Assembly (NCBI RefSeq): GCF_002744245.1
Contig: NZ_NKHG01000111.1
Span: 38,708-102,707, forward strand
Direction of reading: 5' to 3'
From: Bacillus pumilus
GTDB taxonomy: Bacteria; Bacillota; Bacilli; Bacillales; Bacillaceae
DNA: 64,000 bases
Numbering within the stretch: position 1 is the first letter of the stretch; every line of letters begins with the position of its first letter. Positions 18,890 to 27,008 of this stretch are shown in pieces. A model generated the notes under the pieces. That model ran no database searches and was not told where the DNA came from. It saw nothing but the letters and a program-made list of their open reading frames with translations. The position numbers were made by a program, and so were the translations under genes.

Positions 18890-18918
18890 TTGTTCGTTAG
18901 GAACAATCATGTTCGTTA
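18890..18918. promoter_or_regulatory. Candidate operator between the nitroreductase and HxlR-type genes
   Basis: TTGTTC-N5-GAACAA forms a dyad at 18890-18906, and the 9-mer TGTTCGTTA occurs twice, at 18891 and 18910, 19 bp apart. The site lies 34 bp upstream of the regulator start in the divergent intergenic region, a usual place for autoregulation. Binding by the HxlR-type protein is an inference. Confidence 0.45.
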
Positions 18919-18951
18919 ATCACCATTTTCGTCTTAGAAAGGAGTGTAGAG

Positions 18952-19317
18952 ATGAGTGCACCATCCAATCCAGTCAGTATTGTAAATCATGGCTGTCCCG
19001 TTTCAACCACAACAAGTGTCATTGGAGGGAAATGGAAAGGAGTCATCCTTTATCATTTGACTTGCGGTCCAAAACGATACAACGAGTTGCGCCGACTTCT
19101 ACCAAGAATATCTCAGCGTGTTCTGACCTTGCAATTACGTGAGCTTGAACAGGACGGCGTTGTTCACAGAGAAGCCTATGAGGAGGTTCCCCCTCGGGTG
19201 GAGTATTCACTAACTTCTCTTGGAGATACATTAAAGCCCATCATCTTCGCCATGCGTGAGTGGGGCGAGTCATATGGAAAAAAAACACGCACAAAAGAAA
19301 AAAGCTGCCATCTCTAG
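18952..19317 (+). CDS. HxlR/DUF24-family redox-type transcriptional regulator
   Basis: A 121-residue winged-helix regulator with the family signature VIGGKWKGVILYHL, KRYNELRRLLPRISQRVLTLQLRELEQDG and YSLTSLGDTLKPII. Cys15, in HGCPV, is in the place of the conserved redox-active Cys of HypR, YodB and CatR; other Cys are at 38 and close to the C-terminus. In that family oxidation of the N-terminal Cys, alone or as an intersubunit disulfide, changes DNA binding. The second Cys is not at the position I recall for HypR (49), so the mechanism may differ. ATG with AAAGGAG 8 nt upstream. Divergent from the nitroreductase gene, its likely target. Confidence 0.85.
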   Translation: MSAPSNPVSIVNHGCPVSTTTSVIGGKWKGVILYHLTCGPKRYNELRRLLPRISQRVLTLQLRELEQDGVVHREAYEEVPPRVEYSLTSLGDTLKPIIFAMREWGESYGKKTRTKEKSCHL

Positions 19318-19328
19318 CAGCTTTTTTA
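19298..19328. terminator. Bidirectional terminator overlapping both convergent gene ends
   Basis: AAAAAAGCTGC and GCAGCTTTTTT form the stem. The stop codon of the HxlR-type gene lies in the hairpin and the minJ stop lies in the T-run; the two genes end 8 bp apart. Confidence 0.85.
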
Positions 19329-20513
19329 AGATGAAATCGCCGTTTGCTCCTGCTGTGGATCATCCTTTACAAACAGAATACCAAGCTGATGATGCTCCCC
19401 TTCGTAAGAAGCGCGTTTCTCAAACCTTGTTTGACCATTTAAGCCAATGATCTCAAGCTTTGTCAAAGCACGATTGGTTTGAAGAGCTTCATAAAATTCT
19501 GAAACGGTTTTGATCTCAATTCCATTCACCTTTGTAATGATTTCTCCGATCTCAAGCTCTAAATCAGCTGCAGGTGTATTCGGTATGATTCCAAGCACCA
19601 TTAATCCTTGATTACGCTTAGAGAAGTAGAACGGCGCTGCATTGTCATTAACCCTCTGCTTCCATGAAAGGAAGGCTCTTCCGACAATCGCTATCACAAC
19701 AGCTCCCAAGGCAATGGGCTCAAACCAAATACTTGCAGCACCTAATAACGCAACAGCGAGTCCAAGCATGAGAATGCGACGTGCCGTAATTTGAATACTG
19801 ACAATTGGCAGTGATCCTTGAATCCGCTGGCCAAAGCCGATGATATATGGAATACAAATAAATGAAAAGCTTTGATCGTGCACTTGAAACACTGGCCACC
19901 ACGGCAGAGAAGAAGTAAATTCACCTGCCGGCATCAGCAATACAAGTGGTAAAAGCCACAGACGGTTTGCCCGCTGCTGACCAATCAAAAGTCCTCTCGC
20001 ACTCATCACCATTGCAGGCGATGTACGTAAATGCGCCGTTCGATATGCTAGAATTCCCTCGGTCATTAATAGGAGACCTAGCAGGATGACAACGGCTGAT
20101 GCATTCATCATTGAGAGCTGCGGCAGCCAAGAAAGACTCACTTGAAAATACATCAGTCCAAACGCCGCAATAAAACTGAAACCGAGTGTGTATGCAGACG
20201 AAAGCGCACTCGCCTTAAAGAATAAAGAGAAAACGATGGTCATCGCTGCAATCAGCACGATGAATCCAGGTGGGAGGGCAATCCCTAAGCCTACTGAAAT
20301 GACGGATAGACATATTCCTAGAATCCATCCCTTTGAATATGTAAATTTTAGTTCATCGTAGACATCTTCTATTCTTGTTTGAAACGCTTTTCTCTCCCGC
20401 TTTACGCGGGTGTAGCCATATAATAGGCTGATTAATATCATGAAATAAAAAAGAGGATGGATTAAAAACAGACCGACCGCTTTTAATCCGGCTCCCATCC
20501 ACTCCGAGCTCAT
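19326..20513 (-). CDS. minJ: Division topology protein MinJ
   Basis: Polytopic membrane protein linking DivIVA to MinCD at cell poles and division sites in Bacillus. 395 residues here against about 397 in B. subtilis. Seen: several hydrophobic segments from residue 10 to about 285 and a C-terminal cytosolic PDZ-like domain (about 300-375) with LGIIPNTPAADLELEIGEIITKVNG split by the usual loops. ATG at 20513 with GGTGA 7-8 nt upstream. It is followed leftward by a convergent regulator gene and preceded by swrA, the order found in B. subtilis (minJ-swrA-ctpB). Confidence 0.93.
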   Translation of the reverse strand: MSSEWMGAGLKAVGLFLIHPLFYFMILISLLYGYTRVKRERKAFQTRIEDVYDELKFTYSKGWILGICLSVISVGLGIALPPGFIVLIAAMTIVFSLFFKASALSSAYTLGFSFIAAFGLMYFQVSLSWLPQLSMMNASAVVILLGLLLMTEGILAYRTAHLRTSPAMVMSARGLLIGQQRANRLWLLPLVLLMPAGEFTSSLPWWPVFQVHDQSFSFICIPYIIGFGQRIQGSLPIVSIQITARRILMLGLAVALLGAASIWFEPIALGAVVIAIVGRAFLSWKQRVNDNAAPFYFSKRNQGLMVLGIIPNTPAADLELEIGEIITKVNGIEIKTVSEFYEALQTNRALTKLEIIGLNGQTRFEKRASYEGEHHQLGILFVKDDPQQEQTAISS

Positions 20514-20581
20514 TATCTTTCACCGCCCAAGTCAAGCATTTTCTCTTATTCTATCAAATAAATCGATGCTTGACATCAGGT

Positions 20582-20935
20582 TTATTTCTCCTGATTCATC
20601 CAAAGTGTGACATTAGACAGTGAAAAATCTTTTAAATAGTGATTGACATCTACATCTAGTATGCCGCCGAGAAGCTGCATGGACCTCTTGATGTCGGTTA
20701 AGTTTATACCAAGTCTCTTATGATTATCCATTAAATAATTGAAGTATATCTCAGCACAGTCTTCATCGATTTCGTCGACTGATTCTACCGTTGTGTAATT
20801 CACCAAGTACCTGCTTAACAGCATGAGTAGACTTAATGCCTTTGTAGCGGAAAATGTCACATCTTTCGTACGACTCTTAAGCTCCTCTACCAACTCGTAA
20901 TATTTTTTCTCTCTCACAATACTTGCCCTTTTCAA
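20582..20935 (-). CDS. swrA: Swarming motility regulator SwrA
   Basis: A 117-residue protein, the same length as functional B. subtilis SwrA, which acts with DegU~P to raise transcription of the fla/che operon. The frame is open throughout. In laboratory strain 168 the gene is inactivated by a frameshift in an A-homopolymer; here the corresponding run after GAG is only A6. Start TTG at 20935 with GGGGG 7 nt upstream. Conserved text includes VTFSATKALSLLMLLSRYLVN and KDFSLSNVTLWM. SigA- and SigD-type promoters can be read upstream, as described for B. subtilis. Confidence 0.95.
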   Translation of the reverse strand: MKRASIVREKKYYELVEELKSRTKDVTFSATKALSLLMLLSRYLVNYTTVESVDEIDEDCAEIYFNYLMDNHKRLGINLTDIKRSMQLLGGILDVDVNHYLKDFSLSNVTLWMNQEK

Positions 20936-21048
20936 TTGTGTACCCCCATTTACTAGTTCTTTTAAGAAAAGCGCAAACCTCGGTACAGCTTAATGCTCAA
21001 GCTGAATATCCGCAAAAAATAAAATATTTAAAATGAGTGCTACTTTTT

Positions 21049-21077
21049 ATTGTAAGAATTATTTATGTAACATACAA
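21049..21077 (-). promoter_or_regulatory. Candidate SigA promoter of swrA
   Basis: Minus strand: TTGTAT and TACAAT separated by 17 bp, 114 bp upstream of the swrA start. The surrounding DNA is AT-rich, so a chance match is possible. Confidence 0.5.
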
Positions 21078-21139
21078 CTTTCAAAAGTTTCATTTTCATG
21101 ACATGTTTAAATCAACAGAAAGTCTCTTATATAAATATG

Positions 21140-21166
21140 TTATCGGGTAAATTCGAAGGAATGTTA
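21140..21166 (-). promoter_or_regulatory. SigD promoter of swrA
   Basis: Minus strand: TAAC-N15-CCCGATAA, against the SigD consensus TAAA-N15-GCCGATAA (two mismatches). The 345-bp region 20936-21280 holds this, the SigA candidate and the ctpB terminator; no further gene was seen. Confidence 0.7.
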
Positions 21167-21252
21167 TGTTTTTTGTAAAATAAATGAATATATTTCTCGA
21201 TATAATTTATTTTTAAGAATAAATTATTACATGTTCGTGACACTTATGAACC

Positions 21253-21289
21253 AAAAATAAAGAGGCAATTATTCGCCTCTTTATTTTTT
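21253..21289 (-). terminator. Intrinsic terminator of ctpB
   Basis: Minus strand: AAATAAAGAGGC pairs with GCCTCTTTATTT around AATAATT-like loop bases, then TTT. It overlaps the ctpB stop codon. Confidence 0.85.
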
Positions 21290-22729
21290 GAGATATAGTG
21301 CTTTTAGTGCAGTTTGCAGCTGAAGATCATTTTTTTCATAGGATTTCACTTCATCCACCATTTTGTTCATCATTTTTGCTGTCTTCAAATCAATGACGCC
21401 TGATTTATCAAGATTGTATGTGCTTTGAAAAGCGAGTACGGCTTTTTTCGTTTCTTCATCAAAATATCCATCTACTCTGCCAGGATCAAATGACAATCCC
21501 TTTAACAGCGTCTGCGCTTGTTTGACTTCTTCATTGTTCATATCGAGCTGAAGAGGTTCTTTTAACTGGAGCGGACCGACGGTAAAGTAATCTGGCTGAT
21601 GAATGGCAATGGTGGGCACGACGCCTTTCTTGTGAATCCAATTCCCTTTTGGTGTCAGCCACTTATATAGTGTTAATTTGATGTTACTTCCATCTCCCAT
21701 CGGAACCGCCTGCTGCACAGTCCCCTTTCCAAAGGAAACGTCACCTACAACTTCATACTTTCCTGCTTCTTTCATAGCACCGGCAAGAATCTCAGAAGCG
21801 GATGCACTTCCTTTATCAATCAAGATGTTGACCGGATAAGGTTTCTGTTCTTTCCGTTTTGAAAAATATCGTTTCCGATCGCCATTCCGTTCTGCAATCT
21901 GAATATAGGGCTGGTCCTTCGTAATAAAATGTTTCAAAATGTCTTCCACACTTTGTAGATAGCCGCCAGGGTTCCCCCTCACATCCAGTACAAGGCCTTC
22001 TATGCCCTTTTTCTCGAGCTTATTCAAGCTTGAAGTGAAATCCTTCGCAGTATCTTCGGAAAAGCTAGAGATCGCAATATAGCCCGTTTTATGGCCATTT
22101 ACCTCTTTCATAGAGGAAGTCACCGTTTCAAGCGGGATTTCTTCTCGTTTGATATGGAACGTTAACTCCTTTTCAATCCCATTTCGTCTGATTTTCAAGG
22201 CGACAGACGTGCCTTTTTTTCCTCTTATTTTTAGCACAGCATCGTTTAGGCTTTTTTCTTTCATCGGTTCACCATCAATGCTGATGATTTCATCCTTCGG
22301 CTTAAGACCAGCTTTTGCCGCAGGGGATTTTTTAAAGGCAGAGACGATAATGATCTTTCCTTCATCCATCCCAACTTCTGCACCAATTCCCTCAAAAGAG
22401 GAATCAAGCGAATCAGAAAATTGCTTTGCGGTTTGCTTGTCCATGTATACTGAGTAAGGATCATTTAAAGTCGAAAGCATTCCTTGAATGGCGCCTTCTA
22501 GCAGCTTCTGACGATCCACTTCCTCTACATATTCATTCGAAATGAGATCATAGGCTTTCTCAATTTTCTCCATTCCATTTTCTTTGGCCCGATCACTAGA
22601 TTGAGCTTGTCCGGTCATGGCAGCTGCTGCTTTCGTTGACTCCGCATGAGTCCCCTCTTTTTGTGTCATAACTCCTGCACTTATTAATATAACGACACTT
22701 ACCATAATGGATGCGATTTGTTTTTTCAT
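21281..22729 (-). CDS. ctpB: Carboxy-terminal processing protease CtpB
   Basis: Secreted S41 serine protease; in B. subtilis it cleaves SpoIVFA in the intermembrane space and helps trigger SigK activation. 482 residues against 480. Seen: a signal segment (about 7-22), PDZ domain (about 110-190) with SFEGIGAEV, the protease core with the Ser-Lys dyad plus Gln at S310, K335 and Q339 (in GSASASE and GKGTVQQ), each one position after the residues I recall for B. subtilis, and a C-terminal PG_binding_1 domain (about 410-475). ATG with AAGGAGG 7 nt before it. Confidence 0.95.
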   Translation of the reverse strand: MKKQIASIMVSVVILISAGVMTQKEGTHAESTKAAAAMTGQAQSSDRAKENGMEKIEKAYDLISNEYVEEVDRQKLLEGAIQGMLSTLNDPYSVYMDKQTAKQFSDSLDSSFEGIGAEVGMDEGKIIIVSAFKKSPAAKAGLKPKDEIISIDGEPMKEKSLNDAVLKIRGKKGTSVALKIRRNGIEKELTFHIKREEIPLETVTSSMKEVNGHKTGYIAISSFSEDTAKDFTSSLNKLEKKGIEGLVLDVRGNPGGYLQSVEDILKHFITKDQPYIQIAERNGDRKRYFSKRKEQKPYPVNILIDKGSASASEILAGAMKEAGKYEVVGDVSFGKGTVQQAVPMGDGSNIKLTLYKWLTPKGNWIHKKGVVPTIAIHQPDYFTVGPLQLKEPLQLDMNNEEVKQAQTLLKGLSFDPGRVDGYFDEETKKAVLAFQSTYNLDKSGVIDLKTAKMMNKMVDEVKSYEKNDLQLQTALKALYLKK

Positions 22730-22820
22730 ATTTGGCCTCCTTCTTCAACTCTTCCTGTGACCTGAGTTATTATATGCCAGAAGAAGGGATTTCATGTAAA
22801 GACATTCTCTCCATGAAGGC

Positions 22821-22849
22821 TTGACTAATCATTTCATTAGGTGTAATTT
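22821..22849 (+). promoter_or_regulatory. Candidate SigA promoter of the TauE/SafE gene
   Basis: TTGACT and TAATTT are separated by 17 bp, 33 bp before the ATG. The -35 is good and the -10 weaker. Confidence 0.5.
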
Positions 22850-22882
22850 TTATTTTGTTATGATCGAGAAGGAGTCTTCGCT

Positions 22883-23623
22883 ATGTATATTATATTGACG
22901 ATGCTTTTATTAGGAGTTTTACTAGGGTTTGTAGGAGCTGGCGGGGCTGGTTTTGTTATCGCATTACTTACGTTAATATTTGATGTCCCAATCCATACAG
23001 CTCTCGGGACGTCTTTAGCTGCTATGGCTTTTACGACATTATCTGGTGCATACAGTCACTACCGGGAAGGGAATATTCAGCTGAAATCCGGTTTGATTGT
23101 CGGGGCTTTAGCTTGTATTGCTTCTTTTGCGGGAGCAAAGATTGCTCCTTTTATTCCAGAGGAAAGCCTGCATTATTTAACAGCCGGTATGCTCTTTTTA
23201 TCTGCTGTTTTTATGATGATCAAATTATTTGTCCTTAATGAAGAAGCGGAGCAGCAGCCACTATCTTCACGTCAATTGCTAATAAGGGGCATTATTTTAG
23301 GACTTGTATCAGGTATGCTGTCAGGCATGTTTGGGATTGGTTCAGCACCATTTATTCAAGTAGGACTTTTGATTTTACTGAAGCTGTCCATTCGGCAAGC
23401 TGTTGGCACGACCATGCTTGTCATTATTCCCATTTCCATCGGCGGTGGAATTGGGTATATTTCAGAAGGCTATGTTGATTTTATCTTGTTGATACAAATC
23501 TTAATTGGAACGGTATTAGGGGCTTTTATTGGCGCGAAATTTACACGCCTTGCACCGAAGCTCTTATTAAAATCCGCCGTGCTTTTAACACCTATTATTG
23601 CCGGATTACTGCTTTTATTTTAA
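22883..23623 (+). CDS. TauE/SafE (DUF81) family membrane transporter
   Basis: A 246-residue polytopic protein with eight predicted hydrophobic segments and two-fold internal symmetry. Family marks: the N-terminal GFVGAGGAGFVIALL, GTSLAAMAFTTLSGAYSHYREG, and the second-half counterpart GMLSGMFGIGSAPFIQVGLL followed by AVGTTMLVIIP. Members export or import sulfite, sulfonates, sulfoacetate or other small organic acids; the substrate here is not identifiable. It is the only plus-strand gene between ctpB and the M23 hydrolase and looks like an insertion in the division block. A bidirectional terminator follows. Confidence 0.88.
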   Translation: MYIILTMLLLGVLLGFVGAGGAGFVIALLTLIFDVPIHTALGTSLAAMAFTTLSGAYSHYREGNIQLKSGLIVGALACIASFAGAKIAPFIPEESLHYLTAGMLFLSAVFMMIKLFVLNEEAEQQPLSSRQLLIRGIILGLVSGMLSGMFGIGSAPFIQVGLLILLKLSIRQAVGTTMLVIIPISIGGGIGYISEGYVDFILLIQILIGTVLGAFIGAKFTRLAPKLLLKSAVLLTPIIAGLLLLF

Positions 23624-23637
23624 TCTAATCTCAACCG

Positions 23638-23668
23638 AAAAGCCGATAACATGATGTTATCGGCTTTT
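23638..23668. terminator. Bidirectional terminator between the TauE/SafE gene and the M23 hydrolase gene
   Basis: AAAAGCCGATAAC and GTTATCGGCTTTT form a perfect 13-bp stem with loop ATGAT. Confidence 0.93.
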
Positions 23669-23670
23669 TG

Positions 23671-24939
23671 TTAGCGAATATATGGGGCAGGATCGACCGC
23701 ATTTGATTTTGCGCCATTCCATAATCCTTTATGAAGTTCAAAATGAAGATGCTGACCATGCGATTGACCTGTGTTTCCCATGTATCCAAGGAATTGCCCT
23801 TGCTCGACTCTCTGTCCTGTTGAAACACTTCTCGTTGCCAGGTGAGCGTATACCGTTTGATACGTCTGTCCATTGATATTGTGTGTAATAAATACAACAT
23901 GTCCGTAGCTGGATGAGTAGCTTGAATTCGTGACTGTTCCAGATGCTGCTGCCACGACAGGTACGGTACCTTTTGCTGCAATATCTAATCCGTAGTGCTG
24001 TCCGCCAGAACGTAGGCCGAAGCCTGATGAGAATCTTCCTGCAGCTGGTTTAATGAAACCTGAGCTGCTTTTTGGTGTATCAGACACTTGATCCGAAGAG
24101 CCACCACCATTTGATACAGGTGCATTTTTCTCAGCAGCTGCTTGTTTTGCTTTCTGGGCTGCTTCTTTTTGACGACGTGCTTCCTCAGATTTCACAGCCG
24201 CTTTTTGATTCGCTAGAATTTCTTTTTCATTTTCAAGCTTACCTAGTTCATCATGTGCATGTTCTTTTTCTTCTGTTACATGACCCAGTACTTTTCCTTT
24301 TTCTTTTTGCTGCTTAGATAGGTCTTTTTTCAGCACTTCAAGCTCTTTCAGAGATGTTTCAAGTCCACTTAGCTGTTTATTTAGCTCTGCTTCTTTTTGC
24401 TCCACTAGCTTTAAGTCATTTTCGTGTTCTGTAATCATGTCTTTATCTGCCTCGACAATTGTTGTAACAGCTCCAACACGACTGACAAAATCACTAAAGC
24501 TGCGAGCACCTAGCAGCACATCTAAATAGTTGATCGTACCGCCGCTTTTTTGCATTGAACGAATTCGGTCTTTGAAAATCGCTTTTCTTTTTTCAATACG
24601 TTCATTGATGACTTGAATGTCTTTTTTCAGTTTTTTGATCTCATTTTTGGTTTGTTTGACTTCTTTTTCTTTTGCAGCGACCTTTTCAGTTGTAGCACTT
24701 ACCTTTTGGTCAATCTTTTCAATCTCTTGTTTTAGCTTTGATTCTTTCTTTTCAAGCTTTGCCAGCTCTGATTTCTTTTTCTTCAGAGTTGAGTCAGTCT
24801 TCGATGTTTTCTCTTCGATTTGTTGACGCTTTTGATCTAGGTCTTCGTATGCGGATGCACGATTTTCATTTTCTGGAATGTATAGCCACGTTGTTCCAAT
24901 AAACGCTGCCATTCCAGCCATCATCAGCTTTCTTTTCAA
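23671..24939 (-). CDS. EnvC/PcsB-like murein hydrolase: coiled coil plus M23 peptidase domain
   Basis: A secreted 422-residue protein. The start is TTG at 24939 with GGGAGGGG 9 nt before. Seen: signal peptide (about 1-30, ending near ASA), a long charged coiled coil (about 32-255; many Lys/Glu heptads), a Lys/Ala and Ser/Gly linker, and a C-terminal M23/LytM domain (about 290-420) with the zinc motifs HYGLD and HLHFEL both intact. This is the architecture of EnvC and PcsB, whose activity is gated by FtsEX. It lies directly upstream, in window order, of ftsX and downstream in transcription of ftsE-ftsX, which supports such a partnership. It should cut peptide cross-links during elongation or division. 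Confidence 0.9.
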   Translation of the reverse strand: MKRKLMMAGMAAFIGTTWLYIPENENRASAYEDLDQKRQQIEEKTSKTDSTLKKKKSELAKLEKKESKLKQEIEKIDQKVSATTEKVAAKEKEVKQTKNEIKKLKKDIQVINERIEKRKAIFKDRIRSMQKSGGTINYLDVLLGARSFSDFVSRVGAVTTIVEADKDMITEHENDLKLVEQKEAELNKQLSGLETSLKELEVLKKDLSKQQKEKGKVLGHVTEEKEHAHDELGKLENEKEILANQKAAVKSEEARRQKEAAQKAKQAAAEKNAPVSNGGGSSDQVSDTPKSSSGFIKPAAGRFSSGFGLRSGGQHYGLDIAAKGTVPVVAAASGTVTNSSYSSSYGHVVFITHNINGQTYQTVYAHLATRSVSTGQRVEQGQFLGYMGNTGQSHGQHLHFELHKGLWNGAKSNAVDPAPYIR

Positions 24940-25054
24940 AACGATATTCCCCTCCCATGACAACTGTCGACATGAAGAGACGACCGGGTGAATCGGATCA
25001 ACCGGTCACATCTTCGATTAGAATCCTCGAGTGCTGCCATCAAAATAAGATATT

Positions 25055-25945
25055 TTATACTTTTAAGAATTTACGGATGGACGTTAAGCTTCCCCACACA
25101 CCAATGATTGCACCGATCAATAGAAGGACCAGTGATACTTGATAGACAAATGGGTTATATGGAAGCATTGAAATAAATGAGCCTTGTACTCTCGGTGCCA
25201 CCCAGCCAACAACATATTGATACGTGCTAAGCAATAGAGCGATTGGTATAATGGAACCAAATACACCAAGGAGTAATCCTTCAATGAAGAATGGCCAGCG
25301 GATAAACCAGTTCGTTGCACCTACTAGCTTCATAATCTCAATTTCTTTACGTCTAGCAAAAATCGTAATTTTGATCGTATTGGAGATTAAAAACATCGCT
25401 GTAAATAAAAGCCCTATAATGAGCGCAATACCGACATTACGTGCTACTCCGACAACATTAAAGAGTCGGCTGACCTCTTCTTTCCCATAGGTCACTTTAT
25501 ACGTACCTTTTAAGTTTTCTAATTTTTTCGCTACTTTTGGTGTATCGTGAGGGTCTGTTGTTTTCACAATAAACGCATCGTTCAATGGATTTTCTTGATC
25601 AACAAGTCCCATGGATTGTCCATTTTCACCAAAGCTTTTAATCAGTGCTTTCAGTTCATCATCCTTTGATGAGTATTTCACATCACTGATTTCAGGAATC
25701 TTTTCAATTTCTGCCTTTAATTCATCCTGCTGCTTTTGATTTGCTGTTAATTCGATTAACACTTTGACTTCTACTTCTTTTTCAGCGTTCGATGCCATGT
25801 TATTTAAGTTGAGCATAATGACAAGAAAAACCCCAACTAAAATCAATGTGACAGTGACCGCACTAATTGATGCAAATGTCATCCACGTGTTTCTTCCAAG
25901 TGAACGGAAGCTCTCACGTAAATGTCGCGAGAGAGTTTTAATCAT
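25055..25945 (-). CDS. ftsX: Cell division ABC transporter-like permease FtsX
   Basis: A 296-residue, four-helix membrane partner of FtsE. The start is ATG at 25945 (MIKTLSRHLRES), with GAGGGG 10 nt upstream; the frame is open farther but without a better start. Seen: TM1 about 22-45, an extracytoplasmic loop about 46-165 that would touch a wall hydrolase, and three C-terminal helices around 170-290, with RRKEIEIMKLVGATNWFIRWPF as the cytosolic coupling motif. The ftsE stop overlaps its start by 8 nt. In B. subtilis FtsEX activates CwlO; here an M23 hydrolase gene follows directly. Confidence 0.95.
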   Translation of the reverse strand: MIKTLSRHLRESFRSLGRNTWMTFASISAVTVTLILVGVFLVIMLNLNNMASNAEKEVEVKVLIELTANQKQQDELKAEIEKIPEISDVKYSSKDDELKALIKSFGENGQSMGLVDQENPLNDAFIVKTTDPHDTPKVAKKLENLKGTYKVTYGKEEVSRLFNVVGVARNVGIALIIGLLFTAMFLISNTIKITIFARRKEIEIMKLVGATNWFIRWPFFIEGLLLGVFGSIIPIALLLSTYQYVVGWVAPRVQGSFISMLPYNPFVYQVSLVLLLIGAIIGVWGSLTSIRKFLKV

Positions 25946-26624
25946 AAATTCCGTACTCCCCTCTTGCTTCGTCACGCACAATCATACCATCTTCGATTGC
26001 GATGACGCGTTTCTTCATGCTGTTTACAATTTCTTTATTGTGTGTCGCCATCACGACTGTAGTTCCGCGGTTATTAATCTCTTCCAGTGTCTTCATGATT
26101 TCCCATGATGTATCTGGATCAAGGTTTCCTGTAGGCTCGTCTGCAATGACAACCTCAGGACTATTGACGATTGATCTAGCGATAGACACACGCTGCTGTT
26201 CACCGCCAGACAGCTGGTCAGGAAATTGGCGCGCTTTGTGCTTTAATTGCACCAAATCGAGTACATCGAGCACCTTTTTTTTCATGATACTAGGCTGTTC
26301 ACCAATGACTTCAAGCGCAAATGCCACGTTCTCAAACACTGTGAGGGTTGGCAGCAGTTTGAAATCTTGGAATACTACGCCTATTTCTCTTCTCACGTAA
26401 GGAATTTCTTTCTCCTTAATCGAACCTAAATCTTTGTTATTAATGAAGATTTTCCCTTTGGTTGGCTTCTCTTCACGATACATCATTTTGATGAAAGTGG
26501 ATTTACCAGCACCACTGGGACCAACAACATACACAAACTCTCCTGGATGGATAGAGACATTGATTCCATTGATCGCCTTTACGCCATTAGGATAGATCTT
26601 GTAGACTTCCTTCATTTCAATCAT
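25938..26624 (-). CDS. ftsE: Cell division ATP-binding protein FtsE
   Basis: A 228-residue ABC ATPase. Motifs: Walker A GPSGAGKST, Q-loop in VFQDFKLLP, signature LSGGEQQRVSIAR, Walker B VVIADEPTGNLD and the switch His in ATHNKE. The start is ATG at 26624 preceded by AGGTGAT; in-frame codons to 26801 read through the AT-rich leader and lack a ribosome binding site. It transduces ATP hydrolysis through FtsX to wall hydrolases. First gene of the ftsE-ftsX-M23 transcription unit. Confidence 0.96.
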   Translation of the reverse strand: MIEMKEVYKIYPNGVKAINGINVSIHPGEFVYVVGPSGAGKSTFIKMMYREEKPTKGKIFINNKDLGSIKEKEIPYVRREIGVVFQDFKLLPTLTVFENVAFALEVIGEQPSIMKKKVLDVLDLVQLKHKARQFPDQLSGGEQQRVSIARSIVNSPEVVIADEPTGNLDPDTSWEIMKTLEEINNRGTTVVMATHNKEIVNSMKKRVIAIEDGMIVRDEARGEYGIYD

Positions 26625-27005
26625 GTAATCACCTAATCTTTTCTTATTCGCTGCCAAACAGCTTATCATGATATTTTGACACTTATCGTCAAAAACGTTA
26701 TGTATGGTTACGCACATACCCTTCGATACGCACAAGCAATTTATGTCCTTTTCATCCAAAAAGATGAAAAAATTAAATCGTCTAAATTTCAACAACTCCA
26801 ATTATACGTCATGAATCGACGCAATGGTATTACATTTATATTTCAAAACTTATAAACTAAAGGTAAATAGAACAATTAAAATCGAAAAATGAGCCTTTTT
26901 ACCCTTATTTTTTAAATAAATTTGAGATATTCGACTTCCATACTATTCAAAAGTCTTTTTTCTATATATAGAAAACAAAAAAACCTTGTCGATTAGACAA
27001 AGGTT
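26625..27005. other. Gap between ftsE and cccB
   Basis: 381 bp without a supported gene. It holds the cccB terminator (26977-27008) and, on the ftsE side, a dyad TTTTGAC-N7-GTCAAAA at 26674-26694, 50-70 bp upstream of the ftsE start, which may be an operator or part of the leader. The rest is AT-rich. I could not single out one ftsE promoter. Confidence 0.5.
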
Positions 27006-27008
27006 TTA
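26977..27008 (-). terminator. Intrinsic terminator of cccB
   Basis: Minus strand: AAACCTTTGTC pairs with GACAAGGTTT (one bulge) around TAATC, followed by TTTTG. It overlaps the cccB stop. Confidence 0.85.

Noticed and set aside
22730..22882. SigG promoter for ctpB
   Set aside because: B. subtilis ctpB is expressed in the forespore, but no pair of SigG boxes with 17-18 bp spacing was convincing here.
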